From Oceanisphaera arctica (GTDB lineage Bacteria; Pseudomonadota; Gammaproteobacteria; Enterobacterales; Aeromonadaceae): a DNA stretch of 64,000 nt. Positions 37,077 to 47,871 of the stretch are shown here, one piece after another (within the stretch, counting starts at the first letter, position 1; each line of letters begins with the position of its first letter). The translations under genes were made by a program, and so were the position numbers. Under the pieces are notes generated by a model. The model saw only the letters and a program-made list of their open reading frames with translations, was not told where the DNA came from and searched no databases. Location of the stretch: positions 62,001-126,000 of the forward strand of contig NZ_MPZM01000001.1 of the NCBI RefSeq assembly GCF_002936955.1, read 5' to 3'.

Positions 37077-37174
37077 CAGCGGGGAAGCAGGCATCGCTGC
37101 GGATTTTGGCCAGGGGGAGGCTGGGGGGGGGCAGTAACCCCTCCCCAACCCTCCCCTTGCGTTGCTCCCCGCTG
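37077..37174. repeat. Large G-rich/C-rich hairpin between lolA and rarA
   Basis: An outer arm CAGCGGGGA (37077-37085) pairs with TCCCCGCTG (37166-37174), and inside it a G tract (37112-37131, GGGGGAGG then nine G) faces CCCCTCCCC and CCCTCCCC (37140-37156). A further GGGGAGGGGG lies at 37199-37208. There is no coding frame. It may be an intergenic repeat unit or a transcription/RNA-stability element. Confidence 0.65.
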
Positions 37175-37314
37175 TTATTCTGACAAGTAAGCGGCTAAGG
37201 GGAGGGGGCTAAACCATCGCGGATGCAGAATCGCATGAGAAACGGCACTCGCGAAATATTCGGACAGCTTAGCGCTTAAAGCTTACGGCTTTGTTTTTAT
37301 GGGGATGAAATGAC

Positions 37315-38640
37315 ATGAGCACCCTGAGCCTGGACTTCGAACAGGACGACTTTCGCCCGCTGGCGGCGCGGATGCGACCCCAACGGCTGGAACAATACCT
37401 GGGCCAGGCGCACATTCTGGGGCCGGGCAAGCCACTGCGCCGGGCGCTGGAAGCCGGGCACTGTCATTCCATGATCCTGTGGGGGCCTCCGGGCACCGGT
37501 AAGACCACCCTGGCCGAGTTGATTGCCCATTATTGTGATGCCCAGGTAGAACGGGTATCGGCGGTCACCTCCGGGGTCAAGGAGATCCGCGCCGCCATCG
37601 AGCGGGCGCGGGAGCACAAGCTGGCCGGTCGGCGCACCATACTGTTTGTGGACGAAGTACACCGCTTCAACAAATCCCAGCAGGATGCCTTTCTGCCCCA
37701 TATCGAGGATGGCACCGTTACCTTTATCGGCGCCACCACCGAAAACCCTTCCTTCGAGCTGAACAACGCATTGCTGTCCCGGGCCCGTGTCTATCTGCTC
37801 AAGCGGCTGGAGTCGGCGGAGATAGAGCAGATGATTGCCCAGGCGCTGACCGACGAACGCGGGCTGGTCGGGCAGGGCATTGCACTGGTCGACGGCGTGC
37901 AGCGGGCACTGGCCGAACTGGTGGACGGCGACGGTCGCAAGGCCCTGAATTACCTGGAGCTGCTGTCGGACATGGCCGAGCAGCATGATGGGGTTCGCCG
38001 CATCGACAAGACGTTGCTGGCGGAAGTGACCGGTGAGCGACTGGCCCGGTTCGATAATCAGGGCGATCTCTATTACGACCTGATCTCGGCGATACACAAG
38101 TCGATTCGCGGCTCCAACCCGGACGCCGGCCTGTATTGGTATGCACGCATGATCAGTGCCGGCTGCGATCCGCTCTATATCGCCCGTCGCCTGCTGGCCA
38201 TTGCCTCGGAAGACGTGGGCCTGGCCGACCCCAAGGCGATGGACGTGGCACTGGCCGCCTGGGATTGCTTTACCCGGGTCGGCCCGGCGGAAGGGGAGCG
38301 TGCCATCGCGCAGGCCATCGTTTATCTGGCCTGCGCGCCCAAGAGCAACGCCCTTTATACCGCCTGGAAGGCGGCGCTGAAGGATGCCCGTGAGCTGCCC
38401 GATTATGAGGTGCCGGTACACCTGCGCAACGCACCCACCAAGCTGATGAAAGAGCTGGGCCACGGCGCCGAATATCGTTATGCCCACAACGAGCCGGGTG
38501 CCTATGCTGCCGGTGAAACTTATATGCCGGAAGCCCTGGCTGAGCGGCGCTATTATCAGCCCAGCGAGCGGGGCTTCGAGCTGAAGGTCGGGGCCAAGCT
38601 CGATTACCTGAAAAGCCTGGACGAGCAGGCCGGTGGCTAG
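37315..38640 (+). CDS. rarA: Replication-associated recombination protein RarA (MgsA)
   Basis: AAA+ ATPase of the clamp-loader clade that acts at stalled replication forks. Seen: [21 protein letters not shown], Walker [15 protein letters not shown], Walker [22 protein letters not shown], sensor 1 [14 protein letters not shown], and the C-terminal tetramerisation part ([19 protein letters not shown]...[17 protein letters not shown]). Length 441 (447 in Escherichia). The order lolA-rarA-serS is conserved. Confidence 0.96.
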   Translation: MSTLSLDFEQDDFRPLAARMRPQRLEQYLGQAHILGPGKPLRRALEAGHCHSMILWGPPGTGKTTLAELIAHYCDAQVERVSAVTSGVKEIRAAIERAREHKLAGRRTILFVDEVHRFNKSQQDAFLPHIEDGTVTFIGATTENPSFELNNALLSRARVYLLKRLESAEIEQMIAQALTDERGLVGQGIALVDGVQRALAELVDGDGRKALNYLELLSDMAEQHDGVRRIDKTLLAEVTGERLARFDNQGDLYYDLISAIHKSIRGSNPDAGLYWYARMISAGCDPLYIARRLLAIASEDVGLADPKAMDVALAAWDCFTRVGPAEGERAIAQAIVYLACAPKSNALYTAWKAALKDARELPDYEVPVHLRNAPTKLMKELGHGAEYRYAHNEPGAYAAGETYMPEALAERRYYQPSERGFELKVGAKLDYLKSLDEQAGG

Positions 38641-38734
38641 TTGGCTCCCGGCCCGCTAAGCTGATAAACTTGATGTCGATTTAGTGACTTCCGACCCTGC
38701 GTGTGACACGCAGTACAAGCATCAAATAAGGTAA

Positions 38735-40036
<1,302 letters not shown>

Positions 40037-40058
40037 GTCTGGTGACCTGAGCCAAACA

Positions 40059-40086
40059 AGCCGGGGCTATGCCCCGGCTTGTTTGT
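40059..40086 (+). terminator. Terminator after serS
   Basis: AAGCCGGGGC pairs with GCCCCGGCTT over a short loop at 40059-40080, and TGTTTGTTT follows. Confidence 0.85.
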
Positions 40087-40207
40087 TTACGGGGTATTCA
40101 GACAGAAGTTAGTTTTATATTGAATGAAATTTATCCGCTTTTTCTTCGCCTTTTACCGCACTCCTTTGGTAGAATGCGCGGCATTCAAGAGGTACCGGCA
40201 ATACATG

Positions 40208-40696
40208 ATGGTTTGGATAGACTACGTAATTCTCGGCATTATCGGCCTCTCTGCACTCATCAGTCTGGTCAGGGGATTTGTGAAAGAGGCGATGTCACTC
40301 GCTACCTGGTTGGCCGCTTTCTTCGTTGCCAGTCGTTTCTACGCCGATCTGGCCATTCATCTCGATATCTCCGATCCCTTATTCCGCAACGGCGCAGCCA
40401 TTGCCATCCTGTTTGTATTAACCCTGATTCTGGGCGCACTGATTAATTACGTTATCGGTGAGCTGGTGACCAAAACCGGACTTTCTGGTACCGACCGGGT
40501 ACTGGGCGTCTGTTTCGGGGCTGTGCGGGGCGTGCTTATCGTAGCGGCCCTGCTGTTATTCATCGATACCATGACCGCCTTCTCGCAGAGTCTGTGGTGG
40601 CGCGAATCCCGGTTGATCCCGGAGTTTGGTATCGTGATCCAGTGGTTTTTCAGCCTGGTGCAGAATTCATCCAGCTTTTTACCCCCCAAGCCATAA
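40208..40696 (+). CDS. cvpA: CvpA family membrane protein
   Basis: Inner-membrane protein of about 162 residues with four predicted helices, named for its need in colicin V production and located before purF in many gammaproteobacteria. Conserved parts: VWIDYVILGIIGLSALISLVRGFVKEA, LGALINYVIGELVTKTGLSGTDRVLGVCFGAVRGVLIV and the tail SSSFLPPK. The GTG/ATG choice is settled by the family start MVWIDY at 40208; an ATG directly before it would add one Met. purF begins 20 bases later. I looked for a PurR operator upstream and did not find a convincing one. Confidence 0.94.
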   Translation: MVWIDYVILGIIGLSALISLVRGFVKEAMSLATWLAAFFVASRFYADLAIHLDISDPLFRNGAAIAILFVLTLILGALINYVIGELVTKTGLSGTDRVLGVCFGAVRGVLIVAALLLFIDTMTAFSQSLWWRESRLIPEFGIVIQWFFSLVQNSSSFLPPKP

Positions 40697-40716
40697 TGAA
40701 TTGAGGAAATTAGGAC

Positions 40717-42234
40717 ATGTGTGGGATTGTCGGTATTCAAGGTACGACCCCGGTAAATCAGGCGCTGTATGACGGCCTGACGGTACTGCAACACAGAGGT
40801 CAGGATGCGGCCGGTATCGTTACCATTTCGGGGGATACCTTACGCCAGCGCAAGGCCAATGGTCTGGTACGGGACGTGTTTGAAGAGCGTCATATGGAAC
40901 GCCTGAACGGGAATGTGGGGATTGGCCATGTACGCTATCCCACCGCCGGCAGCAGCAGCGTGGCCCAGGCGCAGCCTTTTTACGTGAACTCACCGTTCGG
41001 TATTGCTCTGGCCCACAACGGCAACCTGACTAATGCCCGGGAGCTGAAAGAAGAACAGTTCCGGGTAGCCCGTCGCCATATCAATACCACTTCCGACTCC
41101 GAAGTGCTGCTGAACGTGCTGGCGCACGAGCTGGATCAGCAGACGCAAACCCTGCACCTCGAGCCGGGCCATGTGTTTGCTGCCGTGAGCAAGGTGCATG
41201 AACAGGTGCGTGGTGCCTACGCTGCCGTGGCGGTCATTATCGGCCATGGCATGGTGGCATTCCGGGATCCCAACGGTATTCGTCCGTTGGTACTGGGCAA
41301 GCGTGAAGCCGAAGACGGCAGCACCGAATACATGGTGGCGTCCGAAAGCGTGGCGCTGGATGCGGTGGGCTTCAGTCTGATCCGTGATGTGGCTCCGGGT
41401 GAAGCTGTATATATCACCAAACAGGGTGAGCTGTTCAGCCAGCAATGTGCCGCCGAGCCGCAGTACCACTCCTGTATCTTTGAATATGTGTATTTTGCGC
41501 GCCCCGATTCCTTTATCGACAAGGTCTCTGTCTATGGTGCCCGGGTACGCATGGGTCAGAAGCTGGGTGCCAAAATCGCCCGGGAGTGGGAAGACCTGGA
41601 TATCGACGTGGTGATCCCGATTCCCGAAACGTCCTGTGACATAGCGCTGGAAATTGCCCACAACCTGAAACTGCCTTATCGCCAGGGTTTTGTGAAGAAC
41701 CGCTATATCGGCCGTACCTTCATCATGCCCGGCCAGCAGCAGCGTCGGCAATCGGTGCGCCGCAAGCTCAATGCCATTCCGTCGGAATTTGCCGGCAAGA
41801 ATGTACTGCTGGTAGATGATTCTATCGTACGCGGCACCACCTCCGAGCAGATTATTCAGATGGCGCGGGATGCGGGTGCCAAGAAGGTATATTTTGCTTC
41901 CGCAGCCCCCGAAATTCGCTTCCCCAACGTCTATGGCATTGACATGCCTTCCGTGAACGAGCTGATTGCCTACGGCCGGGAAGTAGAAGAAATCTGTCAG
42001 CTGATTGGTGCCGACGGCCTTATCTACCAGGAACTGGAAGATCTGGAAGATGCGGTGCGTCACTTCAACCCGGAGCTGCGTCGCTTCGAGACCTCGGTGT
42101 TTACCGGTGAATACGTTACTCAGGACGTGAACCAGGAATATCTGGATGAACTGAATGCGTTGCGTAACGACAATAGCAAGCAGAATGACAGCATCGACAG
42201 CAGTCATCTGGAAATCTATAACGAAGGCCAGTAG
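40717..42234 (+). CDS. purF: Amidophosphoribosyltransferase PurF
   Basis: First committed step of purine synthesis: PRPP plus glutamine to phosphoribosylamine. The protein starts MCGIVGIQG, with the Cys nucleophile exposed after Met removal. The Ntn glutaminase domain includes [25 protein letters not shown] and HNGNLTNA, and the phosphoribosyltransferase domain has the PRPP loop [18 protein letters not shown]. Length 505 equals Escherichia. It forms an operon with cvpA (20-base gap) and ends at a strong bidirectional terminator. Confidence 0.98.
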   Translation: MCGIVGIQGTTPVNQALYDGLTVLQHRGQDAAGIVTISGDTLRQRKANGLVRDVFEERHMERLNGNVGIGHVRYPTAGSSSVAQAQPFYVNSPFGIALAHNGNLTNARELKEEQFRVARRHINTTSDSEVLLNVLAHELDQQTQTLHLEPGHVFAAVSKVHEQVRGAYAAVAVIIGHGMVAFRDPNGIRPLVLGKREAEDGSTEYMVASESVALDAVGFSLIRDVAPGEAVYITKQGELFSQQCAAEPQYHSCIFEYVYFARPDSFIDKVSVYGARVRMGQKLGAKIAREWEDLDIDVVIPIPETSCDIALEIAHNLKLPYRQGFVKNRYIGRTFIMPGQQQRRQSVRRKLNAIPSEFAGKNVLLVDDSIVRGTTSEQIIQMARDAGAKKVYFASAAPEIRFPNVYGIDMPSVNELIAYGREVEEICQLIGADGLIYQELEDLEDAVRHFNPELRRFETSVFTGEYVTQDVNQEYLDELNALRNDNSKQNDSIDSSHLEIYNEGQ

Positions 42235-42258
42235 TAATAACGACCGGACAATAAAGCA

Positions 42259-42287
42259 AAAAAAAGGGGTCTGCGGACCCCTTTTTC
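42259..42287. terminator. Bidirectional terminator after purF
   Basis: AAAAAGGGGTC pairs with GACCCCTTTTT around GCG; it separates purF from the converging Yip1-family gene. Confidence 0.9.
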
Positions 42288-42306
42288 AATGCTGCGACAA
42301 CATGAT

Positions 42307-42912
42307 TCAGTGTGTGTAAATGGGCCCGAAGCCGAAGCTCCAGACGATAACGGAGCCGACCATGATACAAACCAGCAACACCAGGCCACAGGTCACCACC
42401 GAGCTGGCGTAGATAAAACCGCGTTCTTCGGGAATATGCATGATGATGGGTACGCCGGAATACAGCAGATAGACCGAATAGCTCAGCCCCGCCAGCCCTA
42501 CCATCATCAGAAAGATAGGCTCGGGATAAAACAGGGCCAATCCGGTCATGAACAGAGGGGTGGCGGTATAGGCGGCAAGTTCCATGCTTTGGGTAAAACT
42601 CGGATTGGCACCGAAGGTTTTGGCCATCCAGAACGTCAGGTAAGAGAGAGCAAAGACACCGCCGATCAGGGTGAAGTACATACCGACCGACATCACAAGG
42701 GCACTCTCGGTGGTCAGCATTATGGTGCTGCTGGTGCTGGATCCGAAGTTCCAGCCAATCATGGTTGCGGATACATAGGCCGATATTGTCGGTATCAGCG
42801 CGATAAACATCAGGTGTACCAGGCTATAGCTCAGGCTCTCGTGGTGGTGGTCTATGGTATGCCATTCTTCTTTGGGGTGTGCATAAAGACCCCATATATG
42901 GTTTAAAATCAT
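42307..42912 (-). CDS. Yip1-family membrane protein (201 aa)
   Basis: Integral membrane protein with about five or six helices, matching the bacterial YIP1 (DUF1282) group: an N-terminal cytosolic stretch HIWGLYAHPKEEWHTIDHHHESL, then helices at about 30-50, 70-95, 110-130, 135-155 and 170-195. It ends SFGFGPIYTH. Function unknown; no operon partner. Confidence 0.8.
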   Translation of the reverse strand: MILNHIWGLYAHPKEEWHTIDHHHESLSYSLVHLMFIALIPTISAYVSATMIGWNFGSSTSSTIMLTTESALVMSVGMYFTLIGGVFALSYLTFWMAKTFGANPSFTQSMELAAYTATPLFMTGLALFYPEPIFLMMVGLAGLSYSVYLLYSGVPIIMHIPEERGFIYASSVVTCGLVLLVCIMVGSVIVWSFGFGPIYTH

Positions 42913-43082
42913 AGCGTGATCCCCTCAAACATCTCCAGCGCCAGGTGGCTCCTGCCAGGTGGCCGAACAAAGAGTCAAAACGGGTTATGCCCGTGTTTTC
43001 CTCTAACTAGTTATTGGCCAGAGACCCACTGCCGTCAAGTTTGTCTACGTATTAACCACAGGTTTGCAGCCCAGATCAACAT

Positions 43083-43913
43083 TCAGCCAGCGGTTGAAGG
43101 TAAGGCTTCATTCAGCCAGGCTGCTATTTGCTCGCAGACCCAGTCACCCGCATCCAGGGTCAGATCGTGACCGGCCAGCGCGTGGCAGTGCAAGGGTAGC
43201 AGCCAGTGAGTGGCGATGGACTCACTGCAAGAGGGGCTGACCAGCCGGTCTTGTAGCCCGCCGAGCATCATTATGGGTACGGGAGGAGGAAGTTTCGGTG
43301 CGCGATAGCTCAGTGCGGCCAGTAACTGGCGCAATATATCGAGCCGGCGGGCCGGATACTGGCGGGCATAATGTACCCAGTGTGCCAGCAATTCGGGATC
43401 GTCTGGATGAAGATGGCTGGTGAGCGAAAGAATAGCAGCCTCCTGATGCCATGGGTCACGTGGCCACAACAGCAACTTCAACAGGGGCAGGTAGGCGGCA
43501 GGAGAAAGCCGACGATAGAAAGGACTGAAGTTGCTTAGACTGCTGTTCATCAACACGATACCGGCGATTTGCTGTGGATAACGGCTGGCCCAGTCAATGG
43601 CTACCATACCACCCAGTGACAGCGTCAACAGATAGACAGGTTGCTGCAGTAATGACGATTGCCATCGTCGCCGCAGACGTTCGGTGATGCCTTTGATGGT
43701 TGCAGGACTGCCGCTGGCATACTCGGTACCGAAACCGGGAAGATCCGCCAGTATCAGCGTGTCTTGTGGAAACTGCTGCCGGAATAGCGCGGGAAAGGCT
43801 CCCCAGTGGCGTTGTTCTCGCATCAGGCCGCGCAGGCATATCCAGCTAGTGGCACAGCCTTGCTCTCGGGGCATCAGGGGCACGGTGCCGGATACGCTGG
43901 CGGGTTGAACCAA
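43083..43913 (-). CDS. Alpha/beta hydrolase (276 aa)
   Basis: Alpha/beta-hydrolase fold enzyme of unknown substrate. The nucleophile elbow reads LTLSLGGMVAIDWASRY, a Ser in the loop before Gly-Gly; the acid is the Asp in MMLGGLQDRLVSP and the base the His in ALAGHDLTLD. ILADLPGFGTEYAS is the strand-3 region. TTG at 43913 is preceded at seven bases by AGGAGGAG, a very strong site, so I accept it over the internal ATG at 43874. It stands alone, with a MITE upstream. Confidence 0.82.
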   Translation of the reverse strand: MVQPASVSGTVPLMPREQGCATSWICLRGLMREQRHWGAFPALFRQQFPQDTLILADLPGFGTEYASGSPATIKGITERLRRRWQSSLLQQPVYLLTLSLGGMVAIDWASRYPQQIAGIVLMNSSLSNFSPFYRRLSPAAYLPLLKLLLWPRDPWHQEAAILSLTSHLHPDDPELLAHWVHYARQYPARRLDILRQLLAALSYRAPKLPPPVPIMMLGGLQDRLVSPSCSESIATHWLLPLHCHALAGHDLTLDAGDWVCEQIAAWLNEALPSTAG

Positions 43914-44042
43914 AGGGGCTCTCCTCCTGCAGTAACAGTGTGCTCTGTTTTAAGTCGGGTAGCACAGGAGCATACTTTGTACGACTGCCGAGTTGCAGTA
44001 ATGGCAGCGCCATGAATTATCCGCTAGCAGAATAATCAGCCT

Positions 44043-44309
44043 TAGGGTCTGTTGACCTTTCGAGATGATTTTTGCAGTAGTTTGTGGGGTCTTGATACAA
44101 GGCAGCGCTTATGCATGTAGTCACTCTACATAAATAAGCGATAACGCAGTAGCAAGCCCCCACAAGCGCTGCCCTGCGGGTTCGGCTAAACGCGTTTTTC
44201 TCTTTGTTGAGAGGGCTTTGCTTGGAATGACTAGGCTACACCCCTCTCGTCGCGATAAAAACGCGTTTAACTCGAACAAAATTTAACCTCGAAAGGTCAA
44301 CAGACCCTA
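44043..44309. mobile_element. MITE-like element, full copy (267 bp)
   Basis: The ends TAGGGTCTGTTGACCTTTCG and GAAAGGTCAACAGACCCTA are inverted repeats. The body contains CCCCACAA...TTGTGGGG and a pair of identical decamers AAACGCGTTT at 44188-44197 and 44259-44268, bracketing about 60 bases that the copy at 3411-3607 lacks. No transposase is encoded, so it depends on a helper enzyme elsewhere. Confidence 0.88.
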
Positions 44310-44385
44310 GTGTAGGCGATTATAGGTGACGTTTTGAGCGGGCGTATTCCTGTCATTCTATGAATTAACGGCGAGCGGGGTCTGT

Positions 44386-45145
44386 TCAGGCCTGCTCTGC
44401 CACTATTGAGCGGTTTCGGCCCTGTTGTTTGGCCAGATAAAGCGCCCTGTCGGCCTGCTTTAGCGCCTCGTTGATCACAACCGGAGAGCCGGGCCAGTGA
44501 GATATGCCGAGCGAGATGGTAATAAAGCCTGCCGAGGATGGTACCCAGTATATTGTCCTGCTGCAGGTAGATGGTGCCGGAGATGTAGCCGAGATACCGG
44601 CTATCGTCGGAAAAAATAGGATGCGATAGGCTGACAAGATAGTTGCCGCCAGGCGAGACAAAAGGGTCGGTGATCAGCGGCTTCTTGGCTTCAATGGATT
44701 GTCGGGCACCGGGAGCGGACAGTGTCATGCCTTTAACCGAAAGTGTCTCTGGTGAAGTAGCGATAATCACCGCTTTTGCATCGACGACCCCCACCGAGTT
44801 GAAGGTGTCGGGTTGTTGCTGCAGGCGGCGGACTTCGCTCAGCAAGGCGGTTTTATCATCCATCTGCGAACCGAGCAAACTTGCGCTGTAGGCAAGCTGG
44901 CCCTGAGTGGTCTTGAGGAATACGTCCGTCATTTCGGCCAGTTTGGCCGCATAGTCCCGATTGGATTCGAGGGTATTGTTGATCAGCAGGTCCCGCTGAA
45001 CCTTGTAGGTGGCATAAAAACTGTTGCCCAGGGTGATCAGGACACTGAACACTGCCAGAGCCAGAATCAGGCTACGGAGATTGAGTTTCGGAAGGGAAGT
45101 AAGGGGTATTAGAACGAAAAAGCCTGTAAGTAAGCAGCCGAACAC
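44386..45145 (-). pseudogene. Decayed CACHE-sensor diguanylate cyclase
   Basis: The first frame (from GTG 45145) encodes a membrane helix (LRSLILALAVFSVLITLGNSFYATY) and most of a periplasmic CACHE sensor domain (DYAAKLAEMTDVFLKTTQGQ...SPGGNYLVSLSHPIFSDDSRYLGYISGTIYL). At about 44530 the sense passes to another frame, which encodes only the end of a GGDEF domain (GFITISLGISHW...EALKQADRALYLAKQQGRNRS, stop at 44386). The second membrane helix and some 130 residues with the active site are missing. So an internal deletion that also shifted the frame has destroyed the gene. The frame from 45145 runs on out of sense into the MITE end. The start is also unsure, as no ribosome site precedes GTG 45145. 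Confidence 0.82.
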
Positions 45146-45258
45146 GGTGATGTTTTTATTTAAAAATATTCTAGAGAAACTTTTTACGTAATGCCACCTT
45201 GCGTGAATCCGTATAGGCGTCGGATGCTTCTGGGGCTATAGCTTATGCAGTGGTGCCT

Positions 45259-46164
45259 CTATATTGAGCGTATTCCTCGGCATTTGGGAAACTGCGAGCA
45301 GCCCCAGAACTCCTGACCTGTATTGGCTCCTCGACGGGCCTTGCGTTTCACCATGGAGGATGAACAGTTGGGGCAGCTTACTGTAGGTGTAGTAGTGGCT
45401 GGCGGAACTTTCGCGGCTGTTGCGGTGTGCTGGGAGGCTCTCAGTGCGTCTTCGGCCAGAGACATCTTCGCGTGAAGCAGCATATTATCCAGTGCCTTGC
45501 CATCGAGCAGGCTGATGCGTTTATCTCTGGCAAACGCTTCGGCCTCTTCCGTAAAATTCCCGGAGGTGACGACAAAGCCTCCTTCTACTCCAGCGCCAGC
45601 GATAACGCCATATAGTTCCCGAACCACGGACACACCCACGCTCTTCGCCTTCCAGTGCTTGCACTGCACGAAGAAAGTCAGACCATCTTTTTTCAGATGA
45701 ACATCGACACCACCGTCTGCACCTTCCTCACCACCATCTATGACTCGATAACCCTGCTGCCGGAACGCTTGTCCCACCAGCAGTTCAAACTGCTGCCAGC
45801 TCATATCATCGGTTGGCTTGGCTGCTGCTCCGGTTCTGGGATTCTGAATGGAAGTGGCAACATACTTTTGAGCCAGTTTACGCCCTCTAAACGCCTTGAA
45901 AGCCGAGATGGCAGCGCCAAAGACGAAGATCATAGGGATCAGGTACTGCATTGCCGAGAGCAGAGGATGGAGCATTAATTCAGTCAGATTGGCAGGCACA
46001 GTGGAGCCTGGTGCTTTTTCTAACTGAAATGGGCGGTCGGCATAATGGTGAAGAATCAGGTAGCTGACGAGTGCCAGACTGAGGCTGACCCAATAGGGCA
46101 GTTTTGACGCGATATCGATCATATCCTCTGCGGCGGACTGACGGCGCTTCCTTGCCATATCCAT
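45259..46164 (-). CDS. Membrane-anchored Mrr-like nuclease with zinc ribbon (301 aa)
   Basis: Parts in order: a basic start; two membrane helices (about 25-42 and 70-90); an Mrr_cat restriction-endonuclease domain (about 118-235); and a topoisomerase-type zinc ribbon (CPNC ... GCSQFPKC). The nuclease core keeps the PD-(D/E)xK elements: WQQFELLVGQAFRQQGY, the Asp in GGVDVHLKKDG, and the QxK motif VQCKHWKAKSVGV. The family includes enzymes that cut methylated DNA and others of unknown role; a defence function is plausible, not shown. ATG at 46164 or 46158 may start it. It stands alone, 230 bases after the ssrA end, in the accessory patch. Confidence 0.85.
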   Translation of the reverse strand: MDMARKRRQSAAEDMIDIASKLPYWVSLSLALVSYLILHHYADRPFQLEKAPGSTVPANLTELMLHPLLSAMQYLIPMIFVFGAAISAFKAFRGRKLAQKYVATSIQNPRTGAAAKPTDDMSWQQFELLVGQAFRQQGYRVIDGGEEGADGGVDVHLKKDGLTFFVQCKHWKAKSVGVSVVRELYGVIAGAGVEGGFVVTSGNFTEEAEAFARDKRISLLDGKALDNMLLHAKMSLAEDALRASQHTATAAKVPPATTTPTVSCPNCSSSMVKRKARRGANTGQEFWGCSQFPKCRGIRSI

Positions 46165-46361
46165 ATCCCAATAGTAACCAAATGAAACCCAGTGTAGCAG
46201 AGCAGTGGATAGCTGCTATCTAGCACTGTAATTATACTGCAATGGTTTTATTTAAGTATAGGGTGAGGATAAGTGCTTCTGCCGTTGCACAGGGGTGACA
46301 ATTAAGGAATTTCTTTCAGTATTTCAGGCTTTTCTAAGGTTTACTAACCTGTTGATTACCC

Positions 46362-46390
46362 AATAAAAAGGCCCCTTGCGGGGCCTTTCC
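46362..46390 (-). terminator. Terminator after ssrA
   Basis: Stem AAAGGCCCC/GGGGCCTTT; on the minus strand it is followed by a T run, 8 bases past the CCA end of the tmRNA. Confidence 0.88.
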
Positions 46391-46397
46391 AATCGAT

Positions 46398-46757
46398 TGG
46401 TGGAGCTGGCGGGATTTGAACCCGCGTCCGAAAAACCTACATCGTCGGTACTACATGCTTAGTCAGTCATTGAATTCGCCACCTGCTGCGGACAGACACG
46501 CCACAGAATGACTAGCCTAAATTAGTTTTAACGCTTCAACCGTTAGGCACGGCGTCCACGCGATTCTGTGAAAGATGACCTTCCAATTCCCTAAGTCACA
46601 GACAAGCTAGGGTAGAAGGGCTCTAACAGGTTATTAAGCTGCTAGTGCGTAGTTTTCGTCGTTTGCGACTATTTTTTTGCGATTTTTTAACGAGGCCTAT
46701 CGCACCTCGGCATGCACCTAGGAGTTCGAGAATCTCGTCGAATCCAGAATCAGCCCC
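46398..46757 (-). ncRNA. ssrA: Transfer-messenger RNA (tmRNA)
   Basis: Rescues stalled ribosomes by tagging unfinished proteins for ClpXP, ClpAP and FtsH. The 5' end GGGGCTGATTCTGGATTCGAC pairs with the 3' end GGTTCAAATCCCGCCAGCTCCACCA (CCA encoded) to form the tRNA-like part. The tag frame is at 46634-46666 and reads ANDENYALAA, then two stops, identical to Escherichia. Total 360 nt. smpB, whose product is its obligate partner, lies 42 bases upstream on the same strand. Confidence 0.97.
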
Positions 46758-46799
46758 AAGTACGCTTATGGTATGGCAATTGCTGCCAAATCACAAGTG

Positions 46800-47285
46800 T
46801 TAACGATTCTTATGCTTCATCATCCGATCTTTTTCTCGCTTCCAGTCGCGTTCCTTCACGTCCTGGCGTTTGTCGTGGTGCTTTTTACCTTTCACCAGAC
46901 CGATCTCGGCCTTAACCCAGGACTTAGACCAGTAAAGCGCCAAGGGCACCAAGGTATAACCTTCGCGGTCAAGCAGGCCAGACAGGCGATCTAGCTCGCG
47001 CCGCTTCATCAGCAGCTTGCGAGAGCGGTGTGGGTCGCATACCACATGAGTGGAGGCTACGTTGAGTGGCACAACGGTGGCAGCAAATAAAAAGGCTTCA
47101 CCGTTTCTCATGAATACGTAAGCGTCACCGATGTCTACCTTGCCGGCACGCATCGATTTTACTTCCCATCCTTGCAGTTCCAGCCCGACTTCGTATTTTT
47201 CTTCTACAAAGTATTCGTGTCTCGCCTTCTTGTTGAGGGCGATGGTGCTGGAACCGACTTTTTTCTTGGCTTTGTTTTTTGTCAT
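46800..47285 (-). CDS. smpB: SsrA-binding protein SmpB
   Basis: Binds the tRNA-like domain of tmRNA and places it in the ribosomal A site. Seen: [62 protein letters not shown], and the positively charged C-terminal tail ([20 protein letters not shown]) that reads the empty mRNA channel. Length 161 (160 in Escherichia). It is divergent from ratA. Confidence 0.98.
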   Translation of the reverse strand: MTKNKAKKKVGSSTIALNKKARHEYFVEEKYEVGLELQGWEVKSMRAGKVDIGDAYVFMRNGEAFLFAATVVPLNVASTHVVCDPHRSRKLLMKRRELDRLSGLLDREGYTLVPLALYWSKSWVKAEIGLVKGKKHHDKRQDVKERDWKREKDRMMKHKNR

Positions 47286-47421
47286 AGTGACGCCATTATA
47301 CGGGCCCAGTCGGAAGTTTGGAATTGCCGATACGGCAACTGCTTGTTTTTCGTACGATAGTAACGGTGAGCCCAGCTTGGATTAATGTTAAAATCAGGCC
47401 GTTCTGTTGCCAGGAGAGGTT

Positions 47422-47871
47422 ATGCCCAGTATTACCCGCAGTGCGTTGGTGATGTTCAGCGCACAACAGATGTATGAATTGGTAAACGATATAGACTCGT
47501 ACCCGCAGTTTTTGCCCGGATGTGTGGCCAGTCGTATTGTGTCCGAGTCGGCCACGTCCATCACGGCGGCGTTGGACGTGGCCAAGGTAGGGATCCGCAA
47601 GACTTTTACCACGCGCAATGAACTACAACCTCATCGGCATATCAGCGTAGAGCTGGTGGATGGCCCCTTCAAGACGCTCAACGGCGGATGGACCTTCACC
47701 CCGCTCGATGTGGATGCCTGCAAAGTCGAGCTGAAGCTGCATTTCGAGTTTACCTCCCGTTTGGTGGAAATGGCTTTTGGCGGTGTATTCAAAGAACTGG
47801 CCAATGCCATGGTGCATTCATTCAGCGAGCGGGCAAGAGAGGTATACGGCCGTGAATCTTATTCGGGTTGA
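47422..47871 (+). CDS. ratA: START/COQ10-domain protein RatA
   Basis: Member of the polyketide cyclase/COQ10 family; in Escherichia it has been called a ribosome-association toxin, and relatives bind ubiquinone. Seen: SALVMFSAQQMYELVNDIDSYPQFLPGC, the LVDGPFKTLNGGWTFTPL strand and the C-terminal helix FKELANAMVHSFSERAREVYG. ATG 47422 has AGGAGAGG close upstream, so it is preferred over a TTG at 47407. The end overlaps the rnfH start by 20 bases. Confidence 0.93.
   Translation: MPSITRSALVMFSAQQMYELVNDIDSYPQFLPGCVASRIVSESATSITAALDVAKVGIRKTFTTRNELQPHRHISVELVDGPFKTLNGGWTFTPLDVDACKVELKLHFEFTSRLVEMAFGGVFKELANAMVHSFSERAREVYGRESYSG

Noticed and set aside
40087-40207. PurR operator upstream of cvpA-purF
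   Set aside because: No sequence close to the ACGCAAACGTTTGCGT palindrome is present in this gap.
44386-44661. A separate 91-residue gene
   Set aside because: Only its second half makes sense, as the end of a GGDEF domain; it is the frameshifted tail of the cyclase pseudogene.
46398-46425. Attachment site of an integrated island at the tmRNA 3' end
   Set aside because: I found neither an integrase gene nor a second copy of the tmRNA end within the neighbouring interval.
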